Assembly: GCA_963205275.1 (NCBI GenBank)
Contig: CAUJIH010000097.1
Span: 1 to 64,000, forward strand
Reading direction: 5' to 3'
Source: Verrucomicrobiota bacterium
Lineage (GTDB): Bacteria; Verrucomicrobiota; Verrucomicrobiia; Verrucomicrobiales; DEV007
Length of the DNA stretch: 64,000 nt
In this document: piece after piece, positions 47,661 through 57,395 of the stretch
Layout of the letters: each line of letters opens with the position of its first letter
How positions within the stretch are numbered: position 1 is the stretch's first letter
Notes under the pieces: model-generated
Told to the model about the DNA's origin: nothing
Seen by the model: the letters and a program-made list of their open reading frames with translations, nothing else
Databases searched by the model: none
Made by a program: the position numbers and the translations under genes

Positions 47661-48659
47661 ATGAGCATACCTGTGATAAAGATTGCCATGGTCGGCCCAC
47701 GCGGAGTCGGCAAGACTAGCCTGCTCGCCGCGATGTATGCGGAACTGAAAAACGAGCTGTTGGATATCGGATGTTCTTTCTTGATGGAGAGGGGACCCAC
47801 ACAAGTCGCGATCAATACTCGCTTGCGGGAGCTAAAGCAGGTTGCTTTTGCTACTGGTGCGAAAATCCAGATAGGCGAAGGAATCAGCGCCAGCTCGCAG
47901 GAGGAGACATTCACCTTCCATCTAGAAGTGGGCGATGGAGGGGAAGCGGAGGCAAGCTTGCAGTTCACCGACCTGCCTGGAGGGTGGTACACCGGAACGG
48001 GGAACTTCGAGAAGGCGGATCAAATTCTGGCTGAGTCCGCTGTGTCCTTTCTAGCCGTGGATGCCACGGCCCTCATGGAATCACCTTCAAAGATGTATGA
48101 TGGTCTTGGTAAATATCACCAAGAGATCAATGCTCCGGATTTCATCCAAGACGCTTATGAGAGAGTAACCTTTACGAATCCTCACTCGGTAGTTCTTACC
48201 TTGATCCGAGCAGAGACCTATATCGACAAGGGCAGGGTGGACGAATTGATATTAAAAACGCGTCAGGCATATACCAGCTTGGCAAAAATGCTTGCATGCA
48301 AAGGAATCTCCCTCTGTGGATGTTACGTGGAAACCGTGGGTTCCCTTTATTTCAATGCCTTTACAAAAAGCGATGGAGTCATTTCTACTGAGTTTATCCG
48401 AGATCCAAACAAGGGATATAAACCAACCCGCTGCGCCGTCCCCTTGAGAATCGCTGTGCACGGAGCGTTCCAATCCGCCAAGGACCAGGCGAGTGAGGAT
48501 GTAGAAAGAAATGACATATTGATCTATAATATCCTCACCGATTTATTAGGCTTCAACACTCCTCTCAAGCAAGCGCGGGAAAAGGAATCGCTGGTAGTCC
48601 AAGTATTCGACTCCATCGCTCAAAAAACGAGAGGCGACGACTATTTCGATCTCCTATGA
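47661..48659 (+). CDS. Second P-loop GTPase (TRAFAC, 'DO-GTPase'-like)
   Basis: The 332-residue protein starts with a P-loop MVGPRGVGKTSLLAAMYAEL (residues ~10-29) and has a G3-type FTDLPGGWY (~102-110) followed by SFLAVDATALME, as in small TRAFAC GTPases. The 'GPRGVGKTSLLAAMY' form is what I recall from the DO-GTPase group found in predicted bacterial conflict systems. No transmembrane segment is seen. Its stop overlaps the next gene's ATG (ATGA), so the third protein is made in step with it. A clear NKxD motif is not visible; LIRAETY may take that place. Confidence 0.7.
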   Translation: MSIPVIKIAMVGPRGVGKTSLLAAMYAELKNELLDIGCSFLMERGPTQVAINTRLRELKQVAFATGAKIQIGEGISASSQEETFTFHLEVGDGGEAEASLQFTDLPGGWYTGTGNFEKADQILAESAVSFLAVDATALMESPSKMYDGLGKYHQEINAPDFIQDAYERVTFTNPHSVVLTLIRAETYIDKGRVDELILKTRQAYTSLAKMLACKGISLCGCYVETVGSLYFNAFTKSDGVISTEFIRDPNKGYKPTRCAVPLRIAVHGAFQSAKDQASEDVERNDILIYNILTDLLGFNTPLKQAREKESLVVQVFDSIAQKTRGDDYFDLL

Positions 48660-49762
48660 AAACTGGCATTAAAACTTCAGGGCGAGCTTCGCAATCTGAC
48701 TATACTTGGAAAAGCAATGATTCAGGGAGTGCGGACAGCTTTTACGATCTGGAAAACCAGGTGGGACAAGATCATGGCTGTGTGATCGTGCACGGCGACG
48801 ACGATCTTTTCCAAGCCTGTTTCGCGGGATTTCGCACCGACTTACATGATTATCGACAGCGAAATATCGGCGTCTCGGTGGCTTTTTTGGAAATCTCCCA
48901 GGTGCAGGCTCGTGCCTTGACTCTCTTATTTTTAGAAAAATACGAGGAGTTTAGCCGCCGACTACTGGATGCAGTGGAGCGCTGGGTCCCGACCGATGTG
49001 CCGCCTGCGGAACAGGGAGCCTCCGTCGGTGAATGGCGCTATGACGGGAAAAAATTGATCGCTCTAGTCGAGGAAGCCGTCAAGCAAGCAAATCTCGCTC
49101 CTAGCTCGTCTGAGTCCACCGAAGCAAATCCGTTCGCCACCCCTCGCAGCTTTGACTATGACGCCAAGGCCAAGGTCGGGGAGTCAGCCCACACAAAGAG
49201 CCAGAGGAGCGTCAAAATGCTCTGTGAGGAACTTCGGAAATATGACTTTTCTAGCGGTGCAGGCTTGAAGCTCCTCCTAGCAAGCGCGCCGCCGCAGGCA
49301 GGATACGAAAAAGCTCTCCGGGAAGCCGACCGTCTGCTCTGGGCCGAAGGGTCGCAAGATGATCTGGTAGCATATCGCAAAAAAAAACAGACTTGGAAGA
49401 CGAACAATACACTGTCTACAATATTAGCGATGCTATCGAGAGATGCTTCCTATCGTGGTTTTGGGACACGATTGATAAAGCGCCTGGTTTTGGAAGAGTC
49501 GCCAAACTCCTCGAACCACACATACAGAGTTTCTCCCAAAAAGTTATCGATTATCTGCGTAGTCATCGCGGTGAGTAGTATTCTAATCTGGGCGACAAGG
49601 GATAAAGGAGACGAACCCGTTTCTACCAGTGATACTGGAGGAGAACTCGAATCCCCTGATACACCGCAAAACACTGACGGGAAAGAGGAATCTGAGTATC
49701 CCAAGCCCGCTCCTGACCCCAAAGCTGAGAAGCCTGTTCCTAAGCCTAATGACTCTATGTGA
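48656..49762 (+). CDS. Membrane-anchored protein of unknown family in the GTPase operon
   Basis: The ATG overlaps the preceding GTPase by four bases. The 368 residues divide into a region with a strand-helix pattern (GCVIVHGDDDLFQAC then a long helix to about residue 110), a Ser/Thr linker, a helical region (about 180-270), one membrane helix (LSIICVVIAVSSILIWA, about 297-313) and a Pro/Glu/Lys-rich tail, with most of the protein before the helix and so probably in the cytoplasm. I recognise no family. The coupling marks it as a partner, maybe a GTPase-activating or helical adaptor protein as in other GTPase systems; that is speculation. Confidence 0.6.
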   Translation: MKTGIKTSGRASQSDYTWKSNDSGSADSFYDLENQVGQDHGCVIVHGDDDLFQACFAGFRTDLHDYRQRNIGVSVAFLEISQVQARALTLLFLEKYEEFSRRLLDAVERWVPTDVPPAEQGASVGEWRYDGKKLIALVEEAVKQANLAPSSSESTEANPFATPRSFDYDAKAKVGESAHTKSQRSVKMLCEELRKYDFSSGAGLKLLLASAPPQAGYEKALREADRLLWAEGSQDDLVAYRKKKQTWKTNNTLSTILAMLSRDASYRGFGTRLIKRLVLEESPNSSNHTYRVSPKKLSIICVVIAVSSILIWATRDKGDEPVSTSDTGGELESPDTPQNTDGKEESEYPKPAPDPKAEKPVPKPNDSM

Positions 49763-49815
49763 AAAGGCGAATCAGCGATTTTTAAGGGCCGGCTCTTTAC
49801 CATTCTGAAGAGTTT

Positions 49816-49930
49816 GAGATTTTTCTCCACAGATTTCGCGGATGAACGCAGATTTTTTTGATTCTTATCTGCGTAAATCTGTGTAATCTGTGGATCGACA
49901 AAATAGCCTATCCCTTTTCTGTCCTTCTGC
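49816..49930. repeat. Dispersed hairpin repeat, copy 3
   Basis: Closest to copy 1: the left arm CTCCACAGATTTCGCGGAT and right arm GTGTAATCTGTGGAT pair around TTTTTTTGATTCTT, and the tail CCTATCCCTTTTCTG is kept. It lies about 55 bases after the last gene of the GTPase operon, so copies 2 and 3 flank the island. Confidence 0.85.
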
Positions 49931-50164
49931 CGGGACTCTATCGAGATTCACCTCCGCTCCGAATTCGCTGTGGGCTGGCAGGGGGGGCATTTTTCGCTCC
50001 TTCAAGAATTTTGAGATCAGGCTCGGATTAAGCAGTGCATGTGTCGCGATTCTCTGATCAGCTCTGCTTTGGTTCCCTCGCGGGATACGGGCAAACAACC
50101 TGTTCCTGTTGTGGTAAGAAATAGCCTGTCCTTGTAAATTCTATAAATTTTTGTGTGAAGTCCA

Positions 50165-50196
50165 AAATAAAAAGGCCGGGGAGATCCCGGCCTTTT
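50165..50196 (-). terminator. Rho-independent terminator of fusA
   Basis: Read on the minus strand, an AAAAGGCCGGG / CCCGGCCTTTT stem (11 bases) closes a five-base loop and runs into TTTTTATTTT, 29 bases after the fusA stop. Between this and copy 3 of the repeat (49931-50164) I see no gene. Confidence 0.88.
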
Positions 50197-50224
50197 CACC
50201 TTGAGAGATTTTCTTCGCGTCTTC

Positions 50225-52321
50225 TTATCGGGCGGCATCCGCAGCGGCTTTGGCGGCGGCAGCCTTGGCGATGATCGCTTCAGAGATGTTTCGAGGGCAG
50301 GGAGAATAGTGAGAAAACTCCATTGAGAACTGTCCACGCCCAGAGGTCATCGTCCGAAGGTCGCCGATGTAACCGAACATCTCGCTCAGAGGAGCATCCG
50401 CCTTTACCCGAACGCCAGTCGGCGTGTTGTCCTGCGCCTTGATCATTCCGCGACGGCGATTGAGGTCTCCGATCACGTCTCCGACATGGGCCTCGGGGGT
50501 GAACACGTCCACCTTCATAATCGGCTCCATCAGTTGAGGCGCACATTTGGGGATCGTCTGACGATAGGCACTCTTCGCCGCGATTTCGAAGGCGATGGAG
50601 GATGAGTCAACCGCGTGGAATCCACCATCGAGCAGGGTCACTTTGAAGTCCATCATCGGATAACCAGCGAGAGTTCCTTTTTCCTTGGAGAGCTTGAAGC
50701 CCTTTTCAACGGCAGGCCAGTATTCCCGAGGGACGTTACCACCGACGACCTTGGATTCGAAGGAGAAGCCCGTTCCCATTTCGCCAGGCTCGATTGTATA
50801 GTCGATCTTGGCGTATTGACCGGAACCTCCGGACTGCTTTTTGTGGGTGTAAGAGTCGGTCGTCGCCTTCGTAATCGTTTCGCGATAGGCGACCTGAGGC
50901 GCTCCGACTTCGACTTCGACTTTATAAGTCCGCTTCAGAATATCGACCTTAATGTCGAGGTGAAGCTCTCCCATTCCCTTGAGAATCGTTTCTCCGGTTT
51001 CGGTGTCAGTTTCCACATAGAAGGATGGATCCTCGCGCACCATCTTGGCGATGGCTTCGCCCAGTTTCTCGCTCGCTCCTTTATCCTTGGGAGAAACAGC
51101 GATGGAGATTACTGGATCGGGGAAAACCATCGGTTCCAGAGTCGCCGGATCTTTGGGATCGCAGAGTGTGTGTCCTGTCTGGACGTTCTTCATTCCGACA
51201 AGAGCAACAATATCGCCTGCTTGAGCGCTATCGCGCTCAATCCGATCATCTGCGCTCATCTCGACGATACGCCCGATACGCTCGGTTTTGCTGGTAAATG
51301 TATTGAGAATCGTATCGCCCTTGGCGAGTTTTCCGGAATAGACGCGGATAAAGGTCAGTGCTCCATACTGGTCGTCCATAATCTTGAATGCCAATGCGCG
51401 GAGTGGTGCATCCGGTGTGACGATCGCGAACTTCCCTGTCTCGTTCCCTTCCAGATCGACTTCAGGCTGCGGCTTGACTTCATCCGGTGCTGGAAGGAAC
51501 TCCACCACTCCGTTGAGAACGAGCTGCATTCCCTTGTTCTTGAAAGCAGAGCCACAGTAGGCCGGGAAGAAATCCATCGCGATCGTTCCTTTGCGGATGC
51601 ATCGCTTGAGTGTGGCGATATCTGGTTCCTTCCCTTCGAGATAGGCTTCCATCACCTCGTCATCCTGCTCGACCGCAGTCTCGATGAGTTCAGCACGATA
51701 TTTTTCCACGAGTTCCTTCATATCCTCGGGAACGTCTTCCAGATGGTAGGCTTCCGGTTGACCGGAGTCGTCCCAGATCCAAGCTTTGCGCGTCAGAAGT
51801 TCCACCACGCCTTTAAACTGATCTTCCGATCCGATTGGGAGCACCATGGGGAGAGGTTTGGCACCGAGAATATTACGGATTTGATCGAGGACGCGGAAAA
51901 AGTTCGATCCGATGCGGTCGAGTTTATTGATAAAGATCAGTCGAGCGACTTCTGAGTCATTGGCGTAGCGCCAGTTTGTCTCGGACTGTGGCTCGACTCC
52001 GCTCGTTCCGCAGAAAACCCCGATACCGCCATCGAGAACCTTCAGAGAGCGATAAACTTCGATAGTGAAATCGACGTGGCCGGGAGTATCGATCACATTC
52101 AGGCGATGGTCATTCCAAAAGCAACTTGTTGCGGCAGACTGAATCGTGATGCCGCGCTCGGCTTCTTGCTCCATGAAGTCCATGGTCGAGCTGCCATCAT
52201 GGGTTTCCCCCAGCTTGTGAATCTTGCCGGTGAGCTTGAGGATTCGTTCTGTAGTGGTGGTTTTACCAGCATCTACGTGTGCGAAGATGCCGATGTTTCG
52301 ATACTTGGAGAGGTATGTCAT
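50225..52321 (-). CDS. fusA: Elongation factor G, FusA2-like form
   Basis: EF-G drives translocation on the ribosome using GTP. The GTPase domain has [31 protein letters not shown] and NKLDR; domains II-V follow, with SGGSGQYA and ending in an Ala/Lys tail. The start [14 protein letters not shown] and the stretch ATSCFW resemble what I recall of the second EF-G (FusA2) of gammaproteobacteria such as Vibrio and Pseudomonas, rather than the str-operon copy, and no rps or tuf genes are near. I use the ATG at 52321 (MTYLSKYRN), dropping 23 unrelated residues. It is about 698 residues. Confidence 0.88.
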   Translation of the reverse strand: MTYLSKYRNIGIFAHVDAGKTTTTERILKLTGKIHKLGETHDGSSTMDFMEQEAERGITIQSAATSCFWNDHRLNVIDTPGHVDFTIEVYRSLKVLDGGIGVFCGTSGVEPQSETNWRYANDSEVARLIFINKLDRIGSNFFRVLDQIRNILGAKPLPMVLPIGSEDQFKGVVELLTRKAWIWDDSGQPEAYHLEDVPEDMKELVEKYRAELIETAVEQDDEVMEAYLEGKEPDIATLKRCIRKGTIAMDFFPAYCGSAFKNKGMQLVLNGVVEFLPAPDEVKPQPEVDLEGNETGKFAIVTPDAPLRALAFKIMDDQYGALTFIRVYSGKLAKGDTILNTFTSKTERIGRIVEMSADDRIERDSAQAGDIVALVGMKNVQTGHTLCDPKDPATLEPMVFPDPVISIAVSPKDKGASEKLGEAIAKMVREDPSFYVETDTETGETILKGMGELHLDIKVDILKRTYKVEVEVGAPQVAYRETITKATTDSYTHKKQSGGSGQYAKIDYTIEPGEMGTGFSFESKVVGGNVPREYWPAVEKGFKLSKEKGTLAGYPMMDFKVTLLDGGFHAVDSSSIAFEIAAKSAYRQTIPKCAPQLMEPIMKVDVFTPEAHVGDVIGDLNRRRGMIKAQDNTPTGVRVKADAPLSEMFGYIGDLRTMTSGRGQFSMEFSHYSPCPRNISEAIIAKAAAAKAAADAAR

Positions 52322-52520
52322 CTGCCTGAATAGTAAGAGTACGCCAATTTTTGGAAGCCGGTAAAGTGGTTCATCGTGCTGCAATGGCAACCGGGAATTG
52401 ATATTTTACCAGAGTTTGTTGTCGCTGGTTGGCTTCGTAGTACGACACAGATACGCTAATTAAGCGAATTTTCACGAATTTACTCGTCCCGTCGGGGAAA
52501 TTCCGAGGGAAGGAAAAGGC

Positions 52521-54215
52521 TCATTGTGGGAGTGAGAAGTGGGAGTTAAGTTCGACGACGCGGCTGTGAATGTCGTCGAGGCGAGCCGGATCGTTCCGGT
52601 GGGTGATCGCCTCATGAATGAGGTCGCCGATCTGGTCCATCTCCGCTTCTTTCATTCCGCGCGTGGTGACAGCGGGTGTTCCAATGCGAATTCCCCCACC
52701 TTTGAAGGGGCTTTCGGTATCGAAGGGGATCGTGTTTTTATTCACTGTGATTCCCGCCTTATCGAGGGCTTCTTGAACGATCTTCCCATTCAGCCCGTTC
52801 GGGCGCAGGTCGATCAGGAAAAGGTGATTATCGGTGCCGCCAGAGATAATGCGGTAGCCATGCCCGGCCATGCGTGCAGCGAGGCGAGCAGCGTTTTTCA
52901 CAATCTGTTGCTGATAGGCTTGGAAGCTAGGCTGGAGAGCCTCGTGAAAGCAAACCGCTTTCGCTGCGATCACGTGCATCAGCGGGCCCCCCTGGATTCC
53001 AGGAAAGGTGAGTGAGTCGATCTTCTTCGCGAGTTCTTCGTCATTGGTCAGGATGAGTCCACCACGCGGGCCTCTCAGGCTCTTGTGTGTAGTCGTGGTT
53101 ACGAAGTGTGCGTGCTCCATGGGGGAAGGATGAACCCCGGCCGCGACCAATCCGGCGATGTGGGCCATATCGACGAAGAGCCAAGCTCCGACTGAGTCAG
53201 CGATCTCGCGCATGCGCTTGAAGTCAATGATGCGCGAGTAGGCCGAAGCTCCTGCTGTGATCATCTTGGGGCGGAACTCTAGAGCGACTTCAGCGAGGGC
53301 GTCGTAATCGATCATTTCGGTCTCGTGGGAGACGCCGTAGTGTTTCACTTCATAGAGTTTTCCCGAGAAGTTGGCCGGGTGCCCGTGCGTGAGGTGGCCA
53401 CCGTGGGAGAGATCCATCGTGAGAATGCGATCTCCGGGCTGGAGGACGCTAAAATAAACCGCACAGTTGGCCTGAGAGCCGGAGTGAGGTTGTACATTGG
53501 CGTAATTCGCGTTGAAAATTCGTTTTGCTCGTTCAATTGCAAGAGATTCGGCCGTATCGACGTTCTCACATCCGCCATACCAGCGGCGTCCGGGATAGCC
53601 TTCCGCGTATTTATTGGTGAGACAGCTTCCCTGTGCCTCCTGAATCGCACGAGATGCGAAATTCTCTGAGGCGATCAGCTCGATATTGCCGCTCTGTCGC
53701 TTTTCTTCTTCCTCGATCACTTCGTAGATCTCCGGATCGGTGATGGCGAGATGAGGCGCTCTTGTGGCGTAGCCGCAGGCATTCATTTTCCCGACGCGTC
53801 GTCCGTGGCGACCGTCGTCTTCGAAGGCTGCTCCGAGCCAAGCCTCGAGAATAGGACCCACTTCTTCGTTCGGCGTGAACTCACCGGCGAGGCAGAGCAC
53901 GTTTGTATTATTGTGGATACGTGTTTTGGCCGCCACATGAGGATCTGTGACGACAGCCGCTTGGATGTCCGAAAAGCGATTCGCAGCGATCGCCATGCCG
54001 ATTCCCGTCGTGCAGCAGAGGATCCCCAGATCGTGCTTTCCAGTGAGGACGGCCTCGGCGACGGTTCGAGCATAGTCGGGGTAATCGACCGGATCTTTCG
54101 AGTAGCAGCCGATGTCTTCGACCTCGTAGCCCTGTTCTTTGAGCCAGGCGAGGGCTGCTTCTTTGATGTCATATCCACCGTGATCGGTGCCGATGATGAG
54201 AGTGGGCTTATCCAT
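52521..54215 (-). CDS. rpiB-glyA: Fused ribose 5-phosphate isomerase B - serine hydroxymethyltransferase
   Basis: Residues 1-~140 are Rpi[25 protein letters not shown], and the catalytic-cysteine loop [15 protein letters not shown] with [12 protein letters not shown]. Residues ~158-564 are a full Gly[36 protein letters not shown] and the PLP lysine in [14 protein letters not shown]. The junction is a short linker ([16 protein letters not shown]), and an internal ATG at 53786 could also start GlyA alone. The two activities are isomerisation of ribulose 5-phosphate and serine/glycine C1 transfer. The neighbouring phosphatase gives the order found unfused in Bacillus (ywlE-ywlF...glyA). No frameshift or stop separates them. 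Confidence 0.9.
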   Translation of the reverse strand: MDKPTLIIGTDHGGYDIKEAALAWLKEQGYEVEDIGCYSKDPVDYPDYARTVAEAVLTGKHDLGILCCTTGIGMAIAANRFSDIQAAVVTDPHVAAKTRIHNNTNVLCLAGEFTPNEEVGPILEAWLGAAFEDDGRHGRRVGKMNACGYATRAPHLAITDPEIYEVIEEEEKRQSGNIELIASENFASRAIQEAQGSCLTNKYAEGYPGRRWYGGCENVDTAESLAIERAKRIFNANYANVQPHSGSQANCAVYFSVLQPGDRILTMDLSHGGHLTHGHPANFSGKLYEVKHYGVSHETEMIDYDALAEVALEFRPKMITAGASAYSRIIDFKRMREIADSVGAWLFVDMAHIAGLVAAGVHPSPMEHAHFVTTTTHKSLRGPRGGLILTNDEELAKKIDSLTFPGIQGGPLMHVIAAKAVCFHEALQPSFQAYQQQIVKNAARLAARMAGHGYRIISGGTDNHLFLIDLRPNGLNGKIVQEALDKAGITVNKNTIPFDTESPFKGGGIRIGTPAVTTRGMKEAEMDQIGDLIHEAITHRNDPARLDDIHSRVVELNSHFSLPQ

Positions 54216-54367
54216 GTTTAAGAAGGAAGTGATGCGCTTGAAACTGTAAATTCAGCTGGATCGCTGAGATTGCTCCCTAGCGCCGCTCTGGGGAAATGTC
54301 AAAAAATGATCGCAGCCAGCAGGCAGTTCGCTCTTGTCGTAAGTTACGGAGAATCGTCAATCGTATT

Positions 54368-54838
54368 CTACTTCAGACCATTGGAGCCATGATTGAGGAT
54401 GAATTGGAGCACGGAAGGTATGGCTTCTTTGATGAGATTGCGAGCGAAGCGATATTCATCCTGACTCCCGCCAATGGGATCGGGAACATCGACGTCCAAT
54501 CCCGCAGAGACCCATTCACGTAGAGTGAAGGTTTTTTTCTTGGCCTCCGGGAAATAATCTCGGATCGTCGTGACATGATGAGAGGACATGCCGAAGATAT
54601 GGGTGGCTTCCGAAGCCATCTCAGCGGTAAAATATCGACTGCGGATCGATGAGATGTCGATACCCTCTTCCCTCATCACGAGAACGGAATTCCGACTGGG
54701 AGGTAGCCCATCTCCGGCACCTAGGCCGGCTGATCCGACTTCGACCTTTCCCTGTTCGACCATGGCTCGCAGATACCCTTCTGCCATCGGGCTTCGACAG
54801 ATATTCCCGGTGCAGATGAAGAGGACGCGAGGGGTCAT
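54368..54838 (-). CDS. Low-molecular-weight protein-tyrosine/arginine phosphatase
   Basis: The active-site loop is at the N-terminus: FICTGNICRSPMAEG (CX5R-S), and the catalytic aspartate is in the DPIGG loop near residue 121. This family includes tyrosine phosphatases of exopolysaccharide control and the arginine phosphatase YwlE. The TGN(I)CRSP form and the position upstream of rpiB-glyA match YwlE-type genes, but substrate choice between Tyr and Arg cannot be proven; a threonine in place of leucine after the Cys fits arginine phosphatases. 152 bases separate it from the fusion gene. Confidence 0.87.
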   Translation of the reverse strand: MTPRVLFICTGNICRSPMAEGYLRAMVEQGKVEVGSAGLGAGDGLPPSRNSVLVMREEGIDISSIRSRYFTAEMASEATHIFGMSSHHVTTIRDYFPEAKKKTFTLREWVSAGLDVDVPDPIGGSQDEYRFARNLIKEAIPSVLQFILNHGSNGLK

Positions 54839-55111
54839 AAAGAAAAGATAAAAGAGGGAAGAATGAGAGGAAAGATTCTGAAAGAGAACTCGGAACGACG
54901 CATTGTAAAGCGTTTCTCCTGAAAATCTGCCTTGAATACTGACTGATCCATGTTACCCTAAAAGCTTAATTTCAAAACGATTGAAAAATTTTGATACGCG
55001 CAATCGATTCCAGAAGTCCCCGACAGACTTGAAAAAGAGTGTAAAAATGGGTGTTTTCTACCCTGTTCTGAGCTGCGATTCGACCCTATTTCGATACGGT
55101 GGCTTCCTCGA

Positions 55112-55594
55112 ATGAATTTGGACGAATTTATTACACCAAATCGTGTGATTGCCGAGATGCACTCTCACGACCGAGATACCGCGATTCGTGAGTTGCTGAA
55201 TCGGCTTGTTGAGGATCGTGCTATTCCTCTTGCGATCCGTGAGGATGCGTTTGAACTCTTTTTGATCAGAGAGGATGAGCGCAGTACGGGCATTGGACGA
55301 GGTATCGCGATTCCGCACTGTTTTCTTTCTGGCATCGATCAGGTGGTGGGAGTCTTTGGGCGTTCCTCGGAGGGAATTGACTTTGATTCCATCGATCTCG
55401 GACTGGTGCATTACATCGTGTTATTTATTGTTCCGGAGGTTGAGCATTCGCTCCATCTTCAGGTACTTTCTGAGATTGCGCGTTGCCTCAGTCAGCCTGA
55501 GATTCCCCAGCGACTTTCTTCGGCTGTCGATGACGGAGACCTGTTCCAGGTGCTTACAGAAGCCTCTCGACTCGTCGAGGCGGCGGTGGAGTGA
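55112..55594 (+). CDS. PTS IIA domain protein (PtsN/fructose type)
   Basis: 160 residues comprise a single EIIA-Fru/Ntr domain: TAIRELLNRLVEDR, RSTGIGRGIAIPHC with the phosphorylatable His, and HLQVLSEIARCL. Without other PTS parts in the window it is more likely regulatory (PtsN-like) than a sugar carrier. It precedes argS by 44 bases on the same strand. The upstream 270 bases are AT-rich and show no other gene. Confidence 0.85.
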   Translation: MNLDEFITPNRVIAEMHSHDRDTAIRELLNRLVEDRAIPLAIREDAFELFLIREDERSTGIGRGIAIPHCFLSGIDQVVGVFGRSSEGIDFDSIDLGLVHYIVLFIVPEVEHSLHLQVLSEIARCLSQPEIPQRLSSAVDDGDLFQVLTEASRLVEAAVE

Positions 55595-55638
55595 GTTTGC
55601 GCGGGGATTTCCCCTGTTCTGTCTGCCCTATTTTTTCT

Positions 55639-57372
55639 ATGCCTGAGCCATTTCCTGATTTGATCATCCTGCATCTTCGCGACGCTCTATCCCGCCTGCC
55701 ATTTGCCGTCGATTTGCCTGCTAATTTTGTTCCCAAGGTCGACCCCACCCAGAACCGAGCCTTCGGGGACTATCAGACCAATACGGCGATGGTGTTGGCC
55801 AAGGTGCTGAAAAGGAATCCACGCGAGGTGGCTGCGGCGATCTGTGAAGCCTTCGACGGTGGCGAGATATTCGAGACTCCTGAGATCGCAGGCCCGGGAT
55901 TCGTCAATTTTCGTCTTGCGACGGGAGTTCTGGAGAAGCGTGTGAGCGATCTGCTTGACGACACGGAACGTTTGGGAGTTCCCCGGACGAATGCGCCGAA
56001 AACCATCGTTCTGGATTTTTCTGCCCCCAACGTCGCCAAGCCCATGCACGTCGGGCATATCAGGAGTACGATTATCGGTGACGGATTGGGGCGCATCGCG
56101 AAGTTTCTCGGCCATCGTGTGATCTCGGACAATCATATCGGCGACTGGGGCACTCAGTTCGGCATGATTCTCTGGGGGTGGAAGCATCATCTCGACGAAG
56201 CGGCGCTGGCGAGAGACCCAGTAGAGGAGCTGCTGCGCATCTATCGTAAGGTCAATGCTCTGGCGAAGGAGGACGAAAACGTGCTGAACACCTGTCGTGA
56301 AGAGTTGGTGAAACTCCAGAGCGGTGATGCAGAAAACCTCGCAATCTGGGAGCATTGCGTCGAGGTGTCGAAGGAGGGCCTTCAGAAAGTTTACGATCTT
56401 CTGGATGTGCGCTTCGATCACTGGTACGGTGAGAGTTTCTACAATGACCGACTGCTACCTCTGGTCGAGGATTTGCTCGGGTCAGGTATTGCTGAAGTGA
56501 GTGAGGGAGCGGTCTGCGTTTTTTTCCGCGACAACGAGCATCTCGCCGACAAGCCTGCCATCATCCGAAAGCAGGATGGGGGATTTTTATATGCGACGAC
56601 AGATCTGGCGACCATCGACTTTCGTGTCTCTGAGCTGGGAGCTGATGCGATCTGGTATGTCGTCGGGGCACCACAGCAACTTCACTTTGAACAGATTTTC
56701 TCCATTGCCCACCGACGCGGATGTCGCGCTGACCTTCGGCATGTTGCCTTCGGTAGCATTCTGGGCAAGGATCGCAAGATGCTAAAAACTCGCTCGGGAG
56801 AGACCGTTCAGTTGGCTGACGTGTTGAAAGAGGCGGTGGATCGTGCTCGGGCGATCATCGAGGAAAAGAATCCCAGTCTGCCCGAAGAAGAAAAGGCGGA
56901 CATCGCTCATGCGGTCGGAATCGGCTCGGTCAAATATGCCGAACTCAGCCAGTTTCGCATGACGGATTACATCTTCGACTGGGACACCATGCTCAGTCTC
57001 AAAGGGAACACGGCACCCTATCTGATCAACGCCTATGTTCGGACTCGTGCCATTTTCCGCAAGCTCGGTGCGGAGTTTGATCAAGGTGGGGGAAATCTGA
57101 CGCTCGGGGAAGAGGCGGAGAAGACGCTCGCGCTGAAGCTCGCGCAATATGCCGAAGTGGTTCCAGTGATTTTAGAGGATTTTCGTCCGAACACTCTTTC
57201 TGCATACCTGTACGAAGTGGCCACTGCCTATCACCAGTTTTGGGAGGCCTGTCCCGTGCTAAAAACAGAGGGTGACACTCGGCACTCGCGACTCGCGCTA
57301 TGCGAGCTGACGGGGCGCGTGCTGCGTCATGGTCTGGGGCTGCTAGGAATCCGTGTGCCCGAGAGGATGTGA
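55639..57372 (+). CDS. argS: Arginyl-tRNA synthetase
   Basis: A class I synthetase with its N-terminal additional domain (residues ~1-110, FGDYQTNTAM), the HIGH motif inside APNVAKPMHVGHIRST, the region SILGKDRKMLKTRSGETVQL in the KMSKS position (ArgS often has a degenerate form), and the DALR anticodon-binding domain ending in LGIRVPERM. I start at the ATG at 55639 (MPEPFPD), as the track start lies in the intergenic leader. About 577 residues is normal. Confidence 0.94.
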   Translation: MPEPFPDLIILHLRDALSRLPFAVDLPANFVPKVDPTQNRAFGDYQTNTAMVLAKVLKRNPREVAAAICEAFDGGEIFETPEIAGPGFVNFRLATGVLEKRVSDLLDDTERLGVPRTNAPKTIVLDFSAPNVAKPMHVGHIRSTIIGDGLGRIAKFLGHRVISDNHIGDWGTQFGMILWGWKHHLDEAALARDPVEELLRIYRKVNALAKEDENVLNTCREELVKLQSGDAENLAIWEHCVEVSKEGLQKVYDLLDVRFDHWYGESFYNDRLLPLVEDLLGSGIAEVSEGAVCVFFRDNEHLADKPAIIRKQDGGFLYATTDLATIDFRVSELGADAIWYVVGAPQQLHFEQIFSIAHRRGCRADLRHVAFGSILGKDRKMLKTRSGETVQLADVLKEAVDRARAIIEEKNPSLPEEEKADIAHAVGIGSVKYAELSQFRMTDYIFDWDTMLSLKGNTAPYLINAYVRTRAIFRKLGAEFDQGGGNLTLGEEAEKTLALKLAQYAEVVPVILEDFRPNTLSAYLYEVATAYHQFWEACPVLKTEGDTRHSRLALCELTGRVLRHGLGLLGIRVPERM

Positions 57373-57395
57373 TCGGATCATACTCGGCTGAATTG

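Noticed and set aside
50615-51955. 446-codon plus-strand ORF opposite fusA
   Set aside because: It mirrors the fusA coding frame, has no ribosome-binding site and its protein is rich in Cys, His and Ile in a pattern expected from antisense of a conserved gene.
52441-52500. Sequence resembling another dispersed repeat (ACGCTAATTAAGCGAATTTTC)
   Set aside because: Contains a small palindrome, but only one copy occurs in the window, so repeat status cannot be supported.
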